Positions 42,320 through 52,003 of a DNA stretch of 64,000 nt are shown here, in pieces. The translations under genes and the position numbers were made by a program. The stretch is from Pseudomonadota bacterium (GTDB lineage: Bacteria; Pseudomonadota; Alphaproteobacteria; Rhodobacterales; Rhodobacteraceae), in the NCBI GenBank assembly GCA_021779835.1, contig JAJXZX010000001.1, forward strand, positions 1-64,000, in the 5' to 3' direction. Every line of letters begins with the position of its first letter. Positions within the stretch are counted from its first letter, which is position 1. The notes beneath the pieces are model-generated. The model was not told the DNA's origin. It was given only the letters and a program-made list of their open reading frames with translations, and did not search any database.

Positions 42320-42927
42320 TCGCGCTGTCGATTGAGGATGGGCTGTGGACGGTCACGCTGAACCGGCCGGAGAAGGCGAACTCGCTGACCCGCGCCATGT
42401 TGCTGGAGTTGGAGGCGATTGCAAAGCGCGCGGCGGTTGAGGGAGCGCGGGTGTTCGTGCTGACCGGCGCGGGCAAGGTGTTTTCGGCTGGCGCCGATCT
42501 GGACGAGGCGCGGGCGGGCCTTGCGACCGACGGGGTGTGGGAGCGGCTATCGGGGGCGATTGCCGCCCTGCCCTGTCTGACCATCGCGGCGCTGAACGGC
42601 ACACTGGCGGGGGGTGCGATGGGGATGGCGCTGGCCTGCGATCTGCGGGTGGCGGTGCCGGGGGCCAAGGTGTTCTACCCGGTGATGCGGCTGGGGTTTC
42701 TGCCGCAACCCTCTGACCCGCAGCGCTTGCGGGGGCTGGTTGGTCCGGCGCGGGCCAAGCTGATCCTGATGGCGGGGATGAAGGCCTCGGCGCAGGAGGC
42801 GCTGGCTTGGGGTTTGATCGACCGGTTGGTGGAACCCGAGGCGCTGATGGCTGCGGTGGCAGAGCTTGCCGCCGATGCGCGCGGGGCGACGGCGGCGCAT
42901 GTGGCGGCGATCAAAGCGATGGTGTGA
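42316..42927 (+). CDS. Enoyl-CoA hydratase/isomerase family protein (short)
   Basis: 203 residues, shorter than the usual ~260 of crotonases because the C-terminal trimerisation helices are reduced. LNRPEKANSLTRAML, VFVLTGAGKVFSAGADLDEA and GTLAGGAMGMALACDLRVAV match the oxyanion-hole and CoA-binding signatures. In the second signature the usual catalytic Glu position is replaced by VFYPVMRLGFLPQPSD, so true hydratase activity is uncertain. Likely a CoA-thioester isomerase or hydratase. It is coupled to the SDR gene and followed 63 bases later by the YghU gene. Confidence 0.85.
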   Translation: MIALSIEDGLWTVTLNRPEKANSLTRAMLLELEAIAKRAAVEGARVFVLTGAGKVFSAGADLDEARAGLATDGVWERLSGAIAALPCLTIAALNGTLAGGAMGMALACDLRVAVPGAKVFYPVMRLGFLPQPSDPQRLRGLVGPARAKLILMAGMKASAQEALAWGLIDRLVEPEALMAAVAELAADARGATAAHVAAIKAMV

Positions 42928-42990
42928 CAGCGCCTCTGGCATTCCCGGGCGGACGGTTTACCTTTGACCCGGAACCGACGGAGATACGCG

Positions 42991-43860
42991 ATGACCGAGA
43001 CCTATACGCCGCCGAAAGTCTGGACGTGGGACCGCGCCAATGGCGGGGCCTTTGCCAGCATCAACCGCCCGATTGCCGGGGCAACGCATGACAAGGTGCT
43101 GCCGGTGGGCAAGCATCCTTTGCAGTTATATTCGCTGGCGACGCCGAATGGCGTGAAGGTGACGGTGCTGCTGGAAGAGCTGCTGGCCGCAGGTCATACC
43201 GGCGCGGAGTATGATGCCTGGCTGATCAAGATCAGCGATGGCGACCAGTTTGGCAGCGGGTTTGTCGCGGTCAACCCGAACTCCAAGATCCCGGCGCTGA
43301 TGGACCGATCGACCACGCCGCCCACGAGGGTGTTCGAATCCGGTGCGATCTTGCTGTATCTGGCGGAGAAGTTCGGGGCCTTCCTGCCTTCGGACCCCGC
43401 CAAACGGGCCGAGTGCCTGTCGTGGCTGTTCTGGCAGATGGGAAGCGCGCCCTATCTGGGTGGCGGGTTCGGGCATTTCTACGCCTATGCGCCGGTGAAG
43501 ATCGAATATGCCATCGACCGCTTCTCGATGGAGGCGAAACGTCAGTTGGATGTGCTGGACCGGCATCTGGCCGAGCACACCTATATGGCGGGCGACGAGT
43601 ATACGATTGCCGATATCGCAATCTGGGCGTGGTATGGGCAACTGGTTCTGGGCAGGCTTTATGGCGCGGCGGAGTTTCTGGATGCCGCGTCCTACGCCCA
43701 TGTGATGCGCTGGGCGCAAGCGATTGACGCGCGACCGGCGGTGCAGCGCGGACGCATGGTGAACCGCACCTTTGGCGCGCCGGAGTCGCAGTTACATGAG
43801 CGGCACGACGCCAGCGATTTCGATCTGCGGACGCAGGACAAGCTGAACCCCGACGACTAG
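42991..43860 (+). CDS. yghU: YghU-type glutathione S-transferase (disulfide-bond oxidoreductase)
   Basis: 289 residues from ATG 42991 with GGAG eight bases upstream. The long N-terminal extension TETYTPPKVWTWDRANGGAFASINRPIAGATH is specific to the YghU/YfcG Nu-class of GSTs. The thioredoxin-like domain follows (LQLYSLATPNGVKVTVLLEEL), then the glutathione-binding NPNSKIPAL and ESGAILLYLAEKFG. The helical domain has YMAGDEYTIADIAIWAWYG. These enzymes bind two glutathiones or GSSG and have disulfide reductase activity. A start nine codons upstream lacks a ribosome binding site. Confidence 0.95.
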   Translation: MTETYTPPKVWTWDRANGGAFASINRPIAGATHDKVLPVGKHPLQLYSLATPNGVKVTVLLEELLAAGHTGAEYDAWLIKISDGDQFGSGFVAVNPNSKIPALMDRSTTPPTRVFESGAILLYLAEKFGAFLPSDPAKRAECLSWLFWQMGSAPYLGGGFGHFYAYAPVKIEYAIDRFSMEAKRQLDVLDRHLAEHTYMAGDEYTIADIAIWAWYGQLVLGRLYGAAEFLDAASYAHVMRWAQAIDARPAVQRGRMVNRTFGAPESQLHERHDASDFDLRTQDKLNPDD

Positions 43861-43967
43861 CGCGGCGTTTCCGTCGGGCGGGAGAACGGGGGTGCCAAAG
43901 CCCTTGCTCAGAAGCGGCTTAGCTGCCAAAGCATGGCGCCGCAGAACCCTGCTGACAGAGGCGGATC

Positions 43968-45287
43968 ATGGCGGACCAATCGCAGATGGTAACAACGGCG
44001 CTGGCCTATGCCGATCAGGGCTGGGCCTTGGCGAAGGCGTGGCTGATCAGCCCGGCGGCGTGGTCGCAATTCGGGCTGTTGGTGTTGGCGTATTTCGCCG
44101 CCGTTGTCGCCACGCGCCGCATCTCGCCGGTGCTGACAAAGCTGATAACCCCGGCAGAGGGGGCGACCGGCGTCGTTGCACAGGCGCGCGCGTTCATTCT
44201 GCGCTTTCTGCCGCTGATCCTGCCGATTTTTGCCTATGGCCTGACAGCGGCAGGCGAAGCGGTGACGCTGTCGCTGTTCGGATCGGGGGCGGTGATTGCC
44301 TTTGGCAAGCGGGTGTTCCTGTTCCTGGCCGCGCGCATCCTTGTGCGCGACGCCATCACGGACGGGTTCCTGCGCCTTCTGGGACGCTACGTTCTGATCC
44401 CCATCGCCGCGATTTATGCGCTGGGGTTCATGGATCAGGTGTCCAACGTGCTGAACTCGATGATGGTTCAGCTTGGCAACATCTCTTTCTCTGTGATGAC
44501 GCTGATCCGGGGCGTGATTGCGGGCAGCTTGTTGTTCTGGCTGGGCAATTGGTCGAACGGGCATTCGGCGCAATACATCAAGAAGCAGGAAGACCTGCGG
44601 CCCGCGATGCGCGAATTGGCGGTGAAGGCGGCGGAAATCGGCATTTTCGGCGCGGCTTTTCTGCTGCTGATGTCGATCCTTGGCATTGACCTGACGGCGC
44701 TTGCGGTGGTCGGGGGCGCGTTGGGTGTGGGCATCGGGCTGGGCCTGCAGCAGATCGCGGCGAACTTCATTTCCGGCATCATCCTGCTGGTCGAGGGGCA
44801 AGCGACGGTGGGGGACTATGTGGCGCTTAACGGGGGCGAGACGGGGACCATCATCAAGATGACGGCCCGCGCCTGTATCCTCGAGACGTTCGACGGGCGC
44901 TGGATCGTGGTGCCGAACCAGGATTTCATCACGACGCGGGTGGTGAATTATTCCGATCAAGGCAGCGCCAACCGCTATGAGGCGAAGTTTTCGGTAAGCT
45001 ATGACACCGACATCAATCGGGTGCCGAAGATCATTGAAAGCGCGGTGGCGACGTTGCCGTTTGTGCTGACCGAGCCGGAGCACCCGGATTGTGAGCTGCG
45101 CGCTTTTGGCGAGTCGGGCGTGGATTTTGCGGTGCAATTCTGGGTGAATGGCATCGATGACGGGCGCAACAAATATACGTCCAAGGTGTTGTTCGCCATA
45201 TGGAATGCGCTGAAGGCCGAGGGGATCGAGATCCCCTATCCGCACCGCGTGATCGAGATCCGCGGTAACAAGGCGCCGGTCGCATGA
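43968..45287 (+). CDS. MscS-family mechanosensitive channel
   Basis: 439 residues. Several N-terminal TM helices (~30-230) are followed by the pore helix LTALAVVGGALGVGIGLGLQQIAANFISGI, the glycine/alanine-rich TM3 of MscS. The beta domain VEGQATVGDYVALNGGETGTIIKMTARACILETFDGRWIVVPN is canonical, and the C-terminal alpha/beta domain ends in IEIPYPHRVIEIRG. It opens under membrane tension to release solutes on hypo-osmotic shock. With ~5 extra TM segments it is larger than E. coli MscS, like YbdG/YnaI-type channels. It overlaps the flavoprotein gene by ATGA. Confidence 0.95.
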   Translation: MADQSQMVTTALAYADQGWALAKAWLISPAAWSQFGLLVLAYFAAVVATRRISPVLTKLITPAEGATGVVAQARAFILRFLPLILPIFAYGLTAAGEAVTLSLFGSGAVIAFGKRVFLFLAARILVRDAITDGFLRLLGRYVLIPIAAIYALGFMDQVSNVLNSMMVQLGNISFSVMTLIRGVIAGSLLFWLGNWSNGHSAQYIKKQEDLRPAMRELAVKAAEIGIFGAAFLLLMSILGIDLTALAVVGGALGVGIGLGLQQIAANFISGIILLVEGQATVGDYVALNGGETGTIIKMTARACILETFDGRWIVVPNQDFITTRVVNYSDQGSANRYEAKFSVSYDTDINRVPKIIESAVATLPFVLTEPEHPDCELRAFGESGVDFAVQFWVNGIDDGRNKYTSKVLFAIWNALKAEGIEIPYPHRVIEIRGNKAPVA

Positions 45288-46438
45288 CGGATGCCTTGGT
45301 GATCGGAGCGGGACCGGCGGGGCTGATGGCGGCCGAGGAGTTGGCGCGCGCCGGGCGGCGTGTGGTGGTGGCGGATGCCAAGCCCAGCGTCGGGCGCAAG
45401 TTTCTGATGGCGGGAAAATCCGGGCTGAACCTGACCAAGGACGAACCTGCGGCGCAGTTTCTGGAGGCTTATGGCGAGGCGACGGCGTGGCTGGCGCCGA
45501 TGCTGGAGGCGTTTGGGCCTGCGGAGGTGCAGAACTGGGCGCGCGGCTTGGGGCAAAAGGTGTTTACCGGCAGCACGGGGCGGGTGTTTCCGGTGGCGAT
45601 GAAAGCCTCGCCCTTGTTGCGGGCGTGGCTGGTGCGGTTGGACGGGCTGGGCGTCGAATTCCGCCCGCGCTGGCGCTGGCTGGGGTTTGACCGGGGCTTG
45701 GTGTTTGCCACGCCCGAGGGGCAGGAGTGCCTGCGCCCGGCCTCGACCGTGCTGGCGCTGGGTGGGGCGAGTTGGTCGCGTCTGGGGTCGGACGGCGGAT
45801 GGGCGGGACCGCTGGCGCAGATGGGCGTCGATATCGCGCCATTTCGCCCGGCCAATGTAGGGTTCAACGTCGCGTGGTCGCCGCATATGGCGCGCCATTT
45901 CGGCACGCCGATCAAAGGCGCGGCGCTGATCGCGGGTGCCCAGCGCGAGCGGGGCGAGTTTGTGCTGACGGCGAGGGGGCTGGAAGGCGGCGGGATCTAT
46001 GCGGTGTCGCGTGCGTTGCGCGAAGGCGCGCCGCTGACGCTGGACCTGCTGCCGGACCGGAGCGACGCCGAGATCGCGGCAAAGCTGGGGGCGCGCGGCA
46101 AGGAAACCGTGGCCAACCAGTTGCGCAAGGCGCTGCACCTTGGGCCGGCGCAGATCGCGCTGTTGCAGGAATTCGCACGGCCTCTGCCCGAGGGCGCGGC
46201 CTTGGCGCGGCTTATCAAGGCGCTGCCAGTGCCGTTGCAGGGACCGCGGCCGCTGGACGAAGCGATTTCAACTGCGGGCGGGATCCGCCGCGACGCGATG
46301 ACCGACAGCCTGATGCTGCGCGCGTTGCCCGGCGTTCATGCGGCGGGCGAGATGCTGGATTGGGAAGCGCCGACCGGGGGCTATCTGCTGACCGCCTGCC
46401 TTGCCACCGGACGCTGGGCCGGACGTGGTGCCGCCTGA
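45284..46438 (+). CDS. HI0933-like (BaiN/TIGR03862-type) FAD-dependent flavoprotein
   Basis: 384 residues. The dinucleotide-binding motif VIGAGPAGLMAAEELARAGRRVVVADA starts at residue 6. KPSVGRKFLMAGKSGLNLT is the signature of HI0933-like proteins. RVFPVAMKASPLLRAWL, VLALGGASWSRLGSDGGWAG and the C-terminal STAGGIRRDAM ... GVHAAGEMLDWEAPTGGYLLTACLATG complete the family pattern. Substrate unknown; relatives include bile-acid reductase-type BaiN and various uncharacterised oxidoreductases. Overlap with the mscS gene means they are co-translated, though no functional link is obvious. Confidence 0.9.
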   Translation: MTDALVIGAGPAGLMAAEELARAGRRVVVADAKPSVGRKFLMAGKSGLNLTKDEPAAQFLEAYGEATAWLAPMLEAFGPAEVQNWARGLGQKVFTGSTGRVFPVAMKASPLLRAWLVRLDGLGVEFRPRWRWLGFDRGLVFATPEGQECLRPASTVLALGGASWSRLGSDGGWAGPLAQMGVDIAPFRPANVGFNVAWSPHMARHFGTPIKGAALIAGAQRERGEFVLTARGLEGGGIYAVSRALREGAPLTLDLLPDRSDAEIAAKLGARGKETVANQLRKALHLGPAQIALLQEFARPLPEGAALARLIKALPVPLQGPRPLDEAISTAGGIRRDAMTDSLMLRALPGVHAAGEMLDWEAPTGGYLLTACLATGRWAGRGAA

Positions 46439-46446
46439 AACGGCGC

Positions 46447-47049
46447 TTACCGCGCCATCGCGCGTTTGTAGGCGGGCCGGGCGCGCATCATCGTCAGGTA
46501 GTCGGTCAGCCGATGCTGGGTGATCGGGAATTTCGCGCCCAAAGCCCATGCGCCGCAGTGGGTCAGGATGATATCGGGCACAGTCATCATCTCGCCCATC
46601 AGATAAGGGCCTTCCGAGAACCGCTCTACCAACACCTTCTGGCTACGCTCAAACTCCCATTTCAGCGAGTCCTTGATGGCGACGAGGCGAAGTTCCTCGG
46701 GCAGGACAAAGCTGTGGCGCGCCGCCATCCAAAGCGCCGCGTCGAATTCATCCAGCAGGAATTGCGTCAGGCTGTCCTGCCGCGCGCGCTCCAGCGTGCC
46801 GGCGGGATGAGTGAAGCGGCCATGTTTGTCGGCAAGATACTGGATGATTGCGGTCGAATCGGTGATCGGCGTGCCGTTGTCGATCAGAATCGGCACTTTG
46901 CCCGCCGGGTTGAAGGCGACCACACCCTCTGACTGCGGCTCGGCGGCGATATGCTCAAACGGCACCTCAAGCTCTTCCAGCATCCAGACCACGCGCGCGG
47001 CCCGGCTTTTGGTGGTTCCGATCACGGTGTAACCTTGGTGGGCGGGCAT
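46447..47049 (-). CDS. Glutathione S-transferase family protein
   Basis: 200 residues. Thioredoxin-like N-terminal half: YTVIGTTKSRAARVVWMLEEL, NPAGKVPILIDNGTPITDSTAIIQYLADK (with the cis-Pro VPIL and the Glu/Asp-Ser glutathione contact). The helical C-terminal half includes YLMGEMMTVPDIILTHCGAWA. Reaction and substrate unknown. It is 9 bases downstream of holA on the minus strand, the last gene of the leuS-lptE-holA-GST series, and convergent with the flavoprotein gene (8 bases apart). Confidence 0.9.
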   Translation of the reverse strand: MPAHQGYTVIGTTKSRAARVVWMLEELEVPFEHIAAEPQSEGVVAFNPAGKVPILIDNGTPITDSTAIIQYLADKHGRFTHPAGTLERARQDSLTQFLLDEFDAALWMAARHSFVLPEELRLVAIKDSLKWEFERSQKVLVERFSEGPYLMGEMMTVPDIILTHCGAWALGAKFPITQHRLTDYLTMMRARPAYKRAMAR

Positions 47050-47058
47050 CGATTGCTC

Positions 47059-48081
47059 CTATCGTTTTCCAAGCATCGCGAGGCGGATCAGGGTGCGTTC
47101 CATCAGCGCCATCTGCGGCGCGCGCTGTGACGAGCGCAAGGCGAGATCGGTATCGACCAACATCGACAGCGCGGTTTCCAGCCGCGCCAGCCCCCAACCC
47201 TGCGCCTGCCGCAGGATGCGGTCGCGGCGCGGGCCAAACACCGGGGGGCGCATCCGCCCGATGCCTGCCTGTGGCCCACCGGGGTCGGCGGCACAGACAT
47301 AAAGCGTGCGAAAGTGGCGTGTGGCACCGATGCACAACGTGACCGGATTGACCCCCTGCCCTTCAAGCCGCCGCATCACCGGGCCGATCTTGCCCGACTG
47401 CCCCTCTGCCACGATGTTGAGCACGTCATCGACCTCTGCCTCGATCGAGGCGGGGGCGCAGGCCACCACATCCTCTGACGTCAGGGGGGTGGTGTCGTGG
47501 TATTTATACAGGCTGATCTTTTCCAGCATCTGACGGAAATCGCCGGGATCAAGATCGCGCGACAGGGCGACGATGTCGGTCATCGCGGCGGCGTCGATAT
47601 TGGTCAGCCCGGCGGCGCGCAGGCCCGACTCGATCTCTTCACGGCTGGGCGGTTCGTCGTAGATGCCGACAGCATAGGCGTTGCGGTGATCCTCAAACAG
47701 CTTGCGCAGCGCGGACTTAGAGGCAAGCTGCCCGGCGGTGACGATCACGGCGGCATCGCCGTCGCGCCAATCCTCCAGCGCGGCCTTGATGATGGGGGCG
47801 TGGGTATCGGTCGCATCCTCGACAAAGGCAACGCGTGGGCCGGGAAAGAAGCCCTGCGCCTTGACAGCGTCCAACAGTTGCGCCGGGTCTTTGCGCAGAT
47901 CCCCCGCTGGCAAGCGCGAGAGCCGCATCTCGGCTTCGCCTTCGGGGCCAACCAGCGCCGCGATGACCTCTTGCCGTTTCAGCGCCACCCGCATCGCATC
48001 GGCGCCGTAGATCAGCAGGCCCGTGCGTTTGGGATCGGGGCGCGCGAAGTAACGATTGGCCTCGCCGCCCTGAAGCTTCAT
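47059..48081 (-). CDS. holA: DNA polymerase III delta subunit
   Basis: 340 residues from ATG 48081, whose ATGA overlaps the lptE stop; an ATG three codons earlier (48090) is possible. HolA is the wrench subunit of the clamp loader that opens the beta clamp. Recognisable parts are GLLIYGADAMRVALKRQEVIAALVG, AFVEDATDTHAPIIKAAL, VIVTAGQLASKSALRKLFED, and the third-domain VNPVTLCIGATRHFRTLYV with the C-terminal RILRQAQGWGLARLETAL. The leuS-lptE-holA order is a common proteobacterial arrangement and strongly supports the call. Confidence 0.93.
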   Translation of the reverse strand: MKLQGGEANRYFARPDPKRTGLLIYGADAMRVALKRQEVIAALVGPEGEAEMRLSRLPAGDLRKDPAQLLDAVKAQGFFPGPRVAFVEDATDTHAPIIKAALEDWRDGDAAVIVTAGQLASKSALRKLFEDHRNAYAVGIYDEPPSREEIESGLRAAGLTNIDAAAMTDIVALSRDLDPGDFRQMLEKISLYKYHDTTPLTSEDVVACAPASIEAEVDDVLNIVAEGQSGKIGPVMRRLEGQGVNPVTLCIGATRHFRTLYVCAADPGGPQAGIGRMRPPVFGPRRDRILRQAQGWGLARLETALSMLVDTDLALRSSQRAPQMALMERTLIRLAMLGKR

Positions 48082-48572
48082 TTGCGCCACGCCCCAGAGG
48101 TGCCGATCAGCCGGGTCACGATCTGATCGGCAAGGAGCTGCATCAGGCGGGTGCGCGCAGCGTCTTCGTCGGTCAGGGTCATCACCGGGCTGCCCGCCGC
48201 CGAGAAAGAGGTGAAGCTGTTGACCGTGCCGCTGGTCAGCACGGTTCCGGTTGCCGCGTCGCTAAGTCGGTAGGCAATCGAGCCGGTCACCTCGTAGCGG
48301 GTGGTGGCGCCAGAGGTGGTGATGCCAACGCCGGTCTGGTCGGTGGTGATCGTGTAGCCAAGTTTGTATGTCGGCGCGGCGCTGCGGCCCAGGCGCGCCT
48401 CTAGCGCCACGACAAGGTCATAGCCCAGCTTGTCGGTCGGATCGTCGGGGCGAATAGCGCCTTGCAATCCCGCCGCTGGCCCGCCCGGCGCATAGGCCGG
48501 GGTGAAGCCGCAGGCGCCCAAAGGCACCGCGGCTACCAGCTTGAGGAACGTGCGGCGGTCAGATGACGACAT
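48078..48572 (-). CDS. lptE: LPS assembly lipoprotein LptE
   Basis: 164 residues from ATG 48572, inside the end of leuS (14-base overlap). The N-terminus [16 protein letters not shown] contains a twin-arginine-like stretch, and the lipobox LGAC gives lipidated Cys21. [10 protein letters not shown] after it is the standard start of mature LptE in Alphaproteobacteria. LptE plugs the LptD barrel at the outer membrane during LPS export. The remainder alternates beta-strands ([23 protein letters not shown]...) with a C-terminal helix. The leuS and holA neighbours confirm the call. An in-frame extension into leuS was rejected. Confidence 0.9.
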   Translation of the reverse strand: MSSSDRRTFLKLVAAVPLGACGFTPAYAPGGPAAGLQGAIRPDDPTDKLGYDLVVALEARLGRSAAPTYKLGYTITTDQTGVGITTSGATTRYEVTGSIAYRLSDAATGTVLTSGTVNSFTSFSAAGSPVMTLTDEDAARTRLMQLLADQIVTRLIGTSGAWRK

Positions 48573-51102
48573 TGACGATGCGGCCCGGCACAACGATGAG
48601 CTTTTTCGGGGTGCTGCCAGCCAGCACCTTGATGACAGTCTCATCCGCCAGCACCAGCTTTTCAACCTCTGCCGCGGGCATATCTTTTGGCACGCTGATT
48701 TCCGCGCGGCGTTTGCCGTTGATCTGGATCGGCAGGATGATGGTGTCGTCCTGCAACAACGCCGGATCGGCCTTGGGCCACGGCGCTTTGGCCACCAGCC
48801 CGGAGCCGCCCAGCATCGCCCAGATTTCCTCGGCAAGGTGGGGGGTCATCGGGCTCATCAGTTGCGCCATGATGGTCATTGCCTGCCGTTTGGCCCCGGC
48901 GCTGGCGTCAGATTTCGACACCGCATTGGCAAGACCGTAAAGCGCCGCGACGGATTTGTTGAAGGCGAATCCCTCGATCCCCAGCGTCACGTCGTTGATC
49001 GCCCGGTGCGCGGCCTTCAGCAGCGCGGCATCCTGCGAGGCATCGCCAGCGCCACGGGTATCGACCTCATGGGCCAGACGCCAGACGCGGCCCAGATGCT
49101 TGAACGCCGCCTCGGCGCCCGACGCGGTCCATTCGACGTCGCGCTCGGGCGGCGAATCGGACATTACAAACCACCGCGCGGTATCGGCGCCGAAAGCCTC
49201 GATGATGCTCATCGGATCAACGACGTTCTTTTTGGATTTCGACATCTTGGCGGAGGGGATGATTTCCACCGCGGTGCCGTCGGCGAGTTTACCGTCGGTT
49301 ACATCCTCTGGCAGGTGATAGACCGGGCGGCCAGTGGCGTCGCGCGTCATGTAAATCTCGTGCGTCACCATTCCTTGCGTGAACAGCGCGTTGAACGGCT
49401 CGATCGCTTTGGCGGGCAGGTGGCCGGTGGCGTGCATGGCGCGGGCGAAGAAGCGGGAATAGAGCAGGTGGAGAATCGCGTGCTCCACCCCACCGATGTA
49501 TTGATCGACGTTCATCCAGTAGTCGGCCTCTGCCGCGTCGGTCGGCGTGGCGGCATGGGGCGCGGTGAAGCGGGCGTAATACCACGACGAATCGACGAAA
49601 GTGTCCATCGTATCGGTTTCGCGCCGCGCCTTCGCGCCGCACTGTGGGCAGGTGCAGTCGCGCCAGGTCGGGTGACGGTCGAGCGGGTTGCCGGGAACGT
49701 CGAAGGTGACATCGTCGGGCAGACGGATCGGCAGGTTGGCTTTTGCCTCGGGCACCACACCGCATTTGGCGCAGTGGATCACGGGAATCGGGCAGCCCCA
49801 GTAGCGCTGGCGGCTGATGCCCCAGTCGCGCAGGCGGAAGTTGGTGACGCCGTGGCCAAAGCCCTTTTCTTCGGCGTAGGCGATGGCGGTGGCGACGGCC
49901 TCTTCGCCGGTCTGGATGGTTTCGCCTGCGAAACCTTTCACATAGCGCACACGCTCTGACTTCAGCGGAACAAAGGCGTCCGTGCCGACGGCCACGCCAC
50001 CCTCAACGGCCTCGAACACGTCGGTGACGGGGAGGCTGTATTTCCGCGCGAAATCCAGGTCGCGCTGGTCGTGCGCGGGGCAGCCGAAGATGGCGCCGGT
50101 GCCGTAGTCCATCAGGATGAAGTTGGCGATCCAGACCGGCATTTCCCAGGTTGGGTCGAGCGGGTGTTTCACGCGAACGCCGGTATCAAAGCCGATCTTT
50201 TCGGCGGTTTCGATCGCTTCCTCGCTGGTGCCGCCCTTGCGACAGTCGGCGACGAAGGCGGCGACAGCGGGGTTGGTCGCCTCCAACGCGCGGGCCAGCG
50301 GGTGATCGGGTGCGATAGCGGCAAAGCTGGCGCCCAGCAGCGTGTCGGGGCGGGTGGTGTAAACGTCGAGTTTCTCGTGACCAGCCGGCGCGCCAACCGT
50401 ATCGAACGCGAATTGCAGCCCGCGCGACTTGCCGATCCAGTTCGCCTGCATCAGGCGCACTTTCTCCGGCCAGTCTTTCAGGCCGTCCAGCGCCTCGAGC
50501 AATTCCTCGGAATAATCCGAGATGCGGAAGAACCACTGCGTCAGTTCGCGCCGCTCCACCGCCGCGCCAGAGCGCCAGCCTTTGCCGTCAATCACCTGCT
50601 CGTTCGCCAACACGGTCATATCAACCGGGTCCCAGTTGACCACCGCCGCCTTGCGATAAACGAGGCCCTTTTCCATCATGTCGATGAACATCGCCTGCTG
50701 CTGGCCGTAGTATTCCGGGTCGCAGGTGGCGAATTCGCGGGTCCAGTCGATCGACAGACCCAGCGGTTTCATCTGGGCGCGCATGTCGGCGATGTTGGAA
50801 TAGGTCCAGTCCTTGGGGTGGCCGCCGCGTTCCATCGCCGCGTTTTCGGCGGGCATCCCGAAGGCGTCCCAGCCCATCGGGTGCAGCACGGAAAAGCCGC
50901 AGGACGCCTTGTAGCGCGCCACCACGTCGCCCATCGTGTAGTTGCGCACATGGCCCATGTGGATGCGGCCCGAGGGATAGGGGAACATCTCTAGCACGTA
51001 ATATTTGGGCCGCGCCTTGTCATGATGCGCGAGGAAAACCCCGGCCTTGTCCCATACGGACTGCCATTTCGGCTCGGTAACGGCGGGTTCATAACGCGAC
51101 AT
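48559..51102 (-). CDS. leuS: Leucyl-tRNA synthetase
   Basis: 847 residues, normal for bacterial LeuRS. The class I signatures are [19 protein letters not shown] (HMGH at 48-51) and [13 protein letters not shown]. The editing (CP1) domain includes [24 protein letters not shown] with its Thr-rich active site. [27 protein letters not shown] and [13 protein letters not shown] are further hallmarks. The protein attaches leucine to tRNALeu in the cytoplasm. It is the first gene of leuS-lptE-holA-GST. A 149-base gap separates it from the DUF3576 lipoprotein gene upstream. Confidence 0.98.
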   Translation of the reverse strand: MSRYEPAVTEPKWQSVWDKAGVFLAHHDKARPKYYVLEMFPYPSGRIHMGHVRNYTMGDVVARYKASCGFSVLHPMGWDAFGMPAENAAMERGGHPKDWTYSNIADMRAQMKPLGLSIDWTREFATCDPEYYGQQQAMFIDMMEKGLVYRKAAVVNWDPVDMTVLANEQVIDGKGWRSGAAVERRELTQWFFRISDYSEELLEALDGLKDWPEKVRLMQANWIGKSRGLQFAFDTVGAPAGHEKLDVYTTRPDTLLGASFAAIAPDHPLARALEATNPAVAAFVADCRKGGTSEEAIETAEKIGFDTGVRVKHPLDPTWEMPVWIANFILMDYGTGAIFGCPAHDQRDLDFARKYSLPVTDVFEAVEGGVAVGTDAFVPLKSERVRYVKGFAGETIQTGEEAVATAIAYAEEKGFGHGVTNFRLRDWGISRQRYWGCPIPVIHCAKCGVVPEAKANLPIRLPDDVTFDVPGNPLDRHPTWRDCTCPQCGAKARRETDTMDTFVDSSWYYARFTAPHAATPTDAAEADYWMNVDQYIGGVEHAILHLLYSRFFARAMHATGHLPAKAIEPFNALFTQGMVTHEIYMTRDATGRPVYHLPEDVTDGKLADGTAVEIIPSAKMSKSKKNVVDPMSIIEAFGADTARWFVMSDSPPERDVEWTASGAEAAFKHLGRVWRLAHEVDTRGAGDASQDAALLKAAHRAINDVTLGIEGFAFNKSVAALYGLANAVSKSDASAGAKRQAMTIMAQLMSPMTPHLAEEIWAMLGGSGLVAKAPWPKADPALLQDDTIILPIQINGKRRAEISVPKDMPAAEVEKLVLADETVIKVLAGSTPKKLIVVPGRIVNVVI

Positions 51103-51251
51103 GAGGATTGGCCCTTCCAGCGACAGATGCGCAGGCGGTTATACAAGTGCCGGGGCCGAGGTCTAGGCCCGCGCCGCGCTCATGCTTTCGGTTTGGCGAA
51201 AATATCGACGTGGGAGGCGCAGATTATCGCCTCCGCCCCGGTCTGACCGCG

Positions 51252-51758
51252 TCAGAGCTTGCCGTCGGCAATTCGCATCTGGCGCGCGCGCGTCAGGATG
51301 GCGTCCTCAACCGCACGCACGGTATCGGCCGAAACCGGCCCGCCGCGTGATTGCAGCGCCACGTTGAGCGAGCGCGCGTCAAGGGCCGGATCCTGCACAT
51401 AGATCGTGGCGCGATAGGGCCGACCGCCGCCCGGGGGCGTGCCGTAGCCAGTGACGATCACCCCGGTGAACGGGTCAATCGATTCGATGGGCAGGAAGTT
51501 CAGAACGTCGAGCGCGGCATTCCAGATGTATTTGTTCACATGGACCGACACGTTCGGGTCGACCTTCTTCCCGAACAGACCGCCAATTGAGCCGTGGGCC
51601 CCGGTTGCCGCGCCACCATGGCCACTTGCCGTGACGGAGCTGTTGTCGGTCGCCGCAGCGATTGCAGCAGGATCTGCCGCATCACCGCCGCCGCACGCTG
51701 CCAGCGCCAGGAAAGAGCCACTTAGTATACCCGCGCGTAGCGTGCGTGCGATGCTCAT
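51252..51758 (-). CDS. DUF3576 family lipoprotein
   Basis: 168 residues. Signal peptide ILSGSFLALAAC ends in a lipobox with Cys22. The mature protein has an Ala/Gly/Ser-rich spacer, then VHVNKYIWNAALDVLNFLPIES, VIVTGYGTPPGGGRPYRATIYVQD and SADTVRAVEDAILTRARQMR, the DUF3576 pattern. Function unknown; probably anchored to the periplasmic face of a membrane. The family is often encoded just upstream of leuS, as here. It is divergent from the porin gene. Confidence 0.88.
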   Translation of the reverse strand: MSIARTLRAGILSGSFLALAACGGGDAADPAAIAAATDNSSVTASGHGGAATGAHGSIGGLFGKKVDPNVSVHVNKYIWNAALDVLNFLPIESIDPFTGVIVTGYGTPPGGGRPYRATIYVQDPALDARSLNVALQSRGGPVSADTVRAVEDAILTRARQMRIADGKL

Positions 51759-52003
51759 GGGGCCCGCCCTTCATTTCGTTTCGGTTTGTCTAGCCGAGCG
51801 CGCCCGCCCAAACAAGGCCCTTCGACGGCGACAGGCGGGCGGGCCTGGACCGTAACTGTGGCAAAGGTGCACCAAACGGCACAGCAATCCCCCGGAGGGA
51901 CCCGATCACCTTGCAAAGCGAGGGGTGACGCGAGAAATAGAGCCATACCCAATTTGGACCATCCCGAGTTGGGGCGCACCTTTGAGACAACGAGGGAAAC
52001 CAA

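Noticed and set aside
42316-42927. Truncated enoyl-CoA hydratase as a pseudogene
   Set aside because: The frame is intact, coupled to the SDR gene, and short crotonase-family proteins of ~200 residues exist, so I kept it as a gene with uncertain activity.
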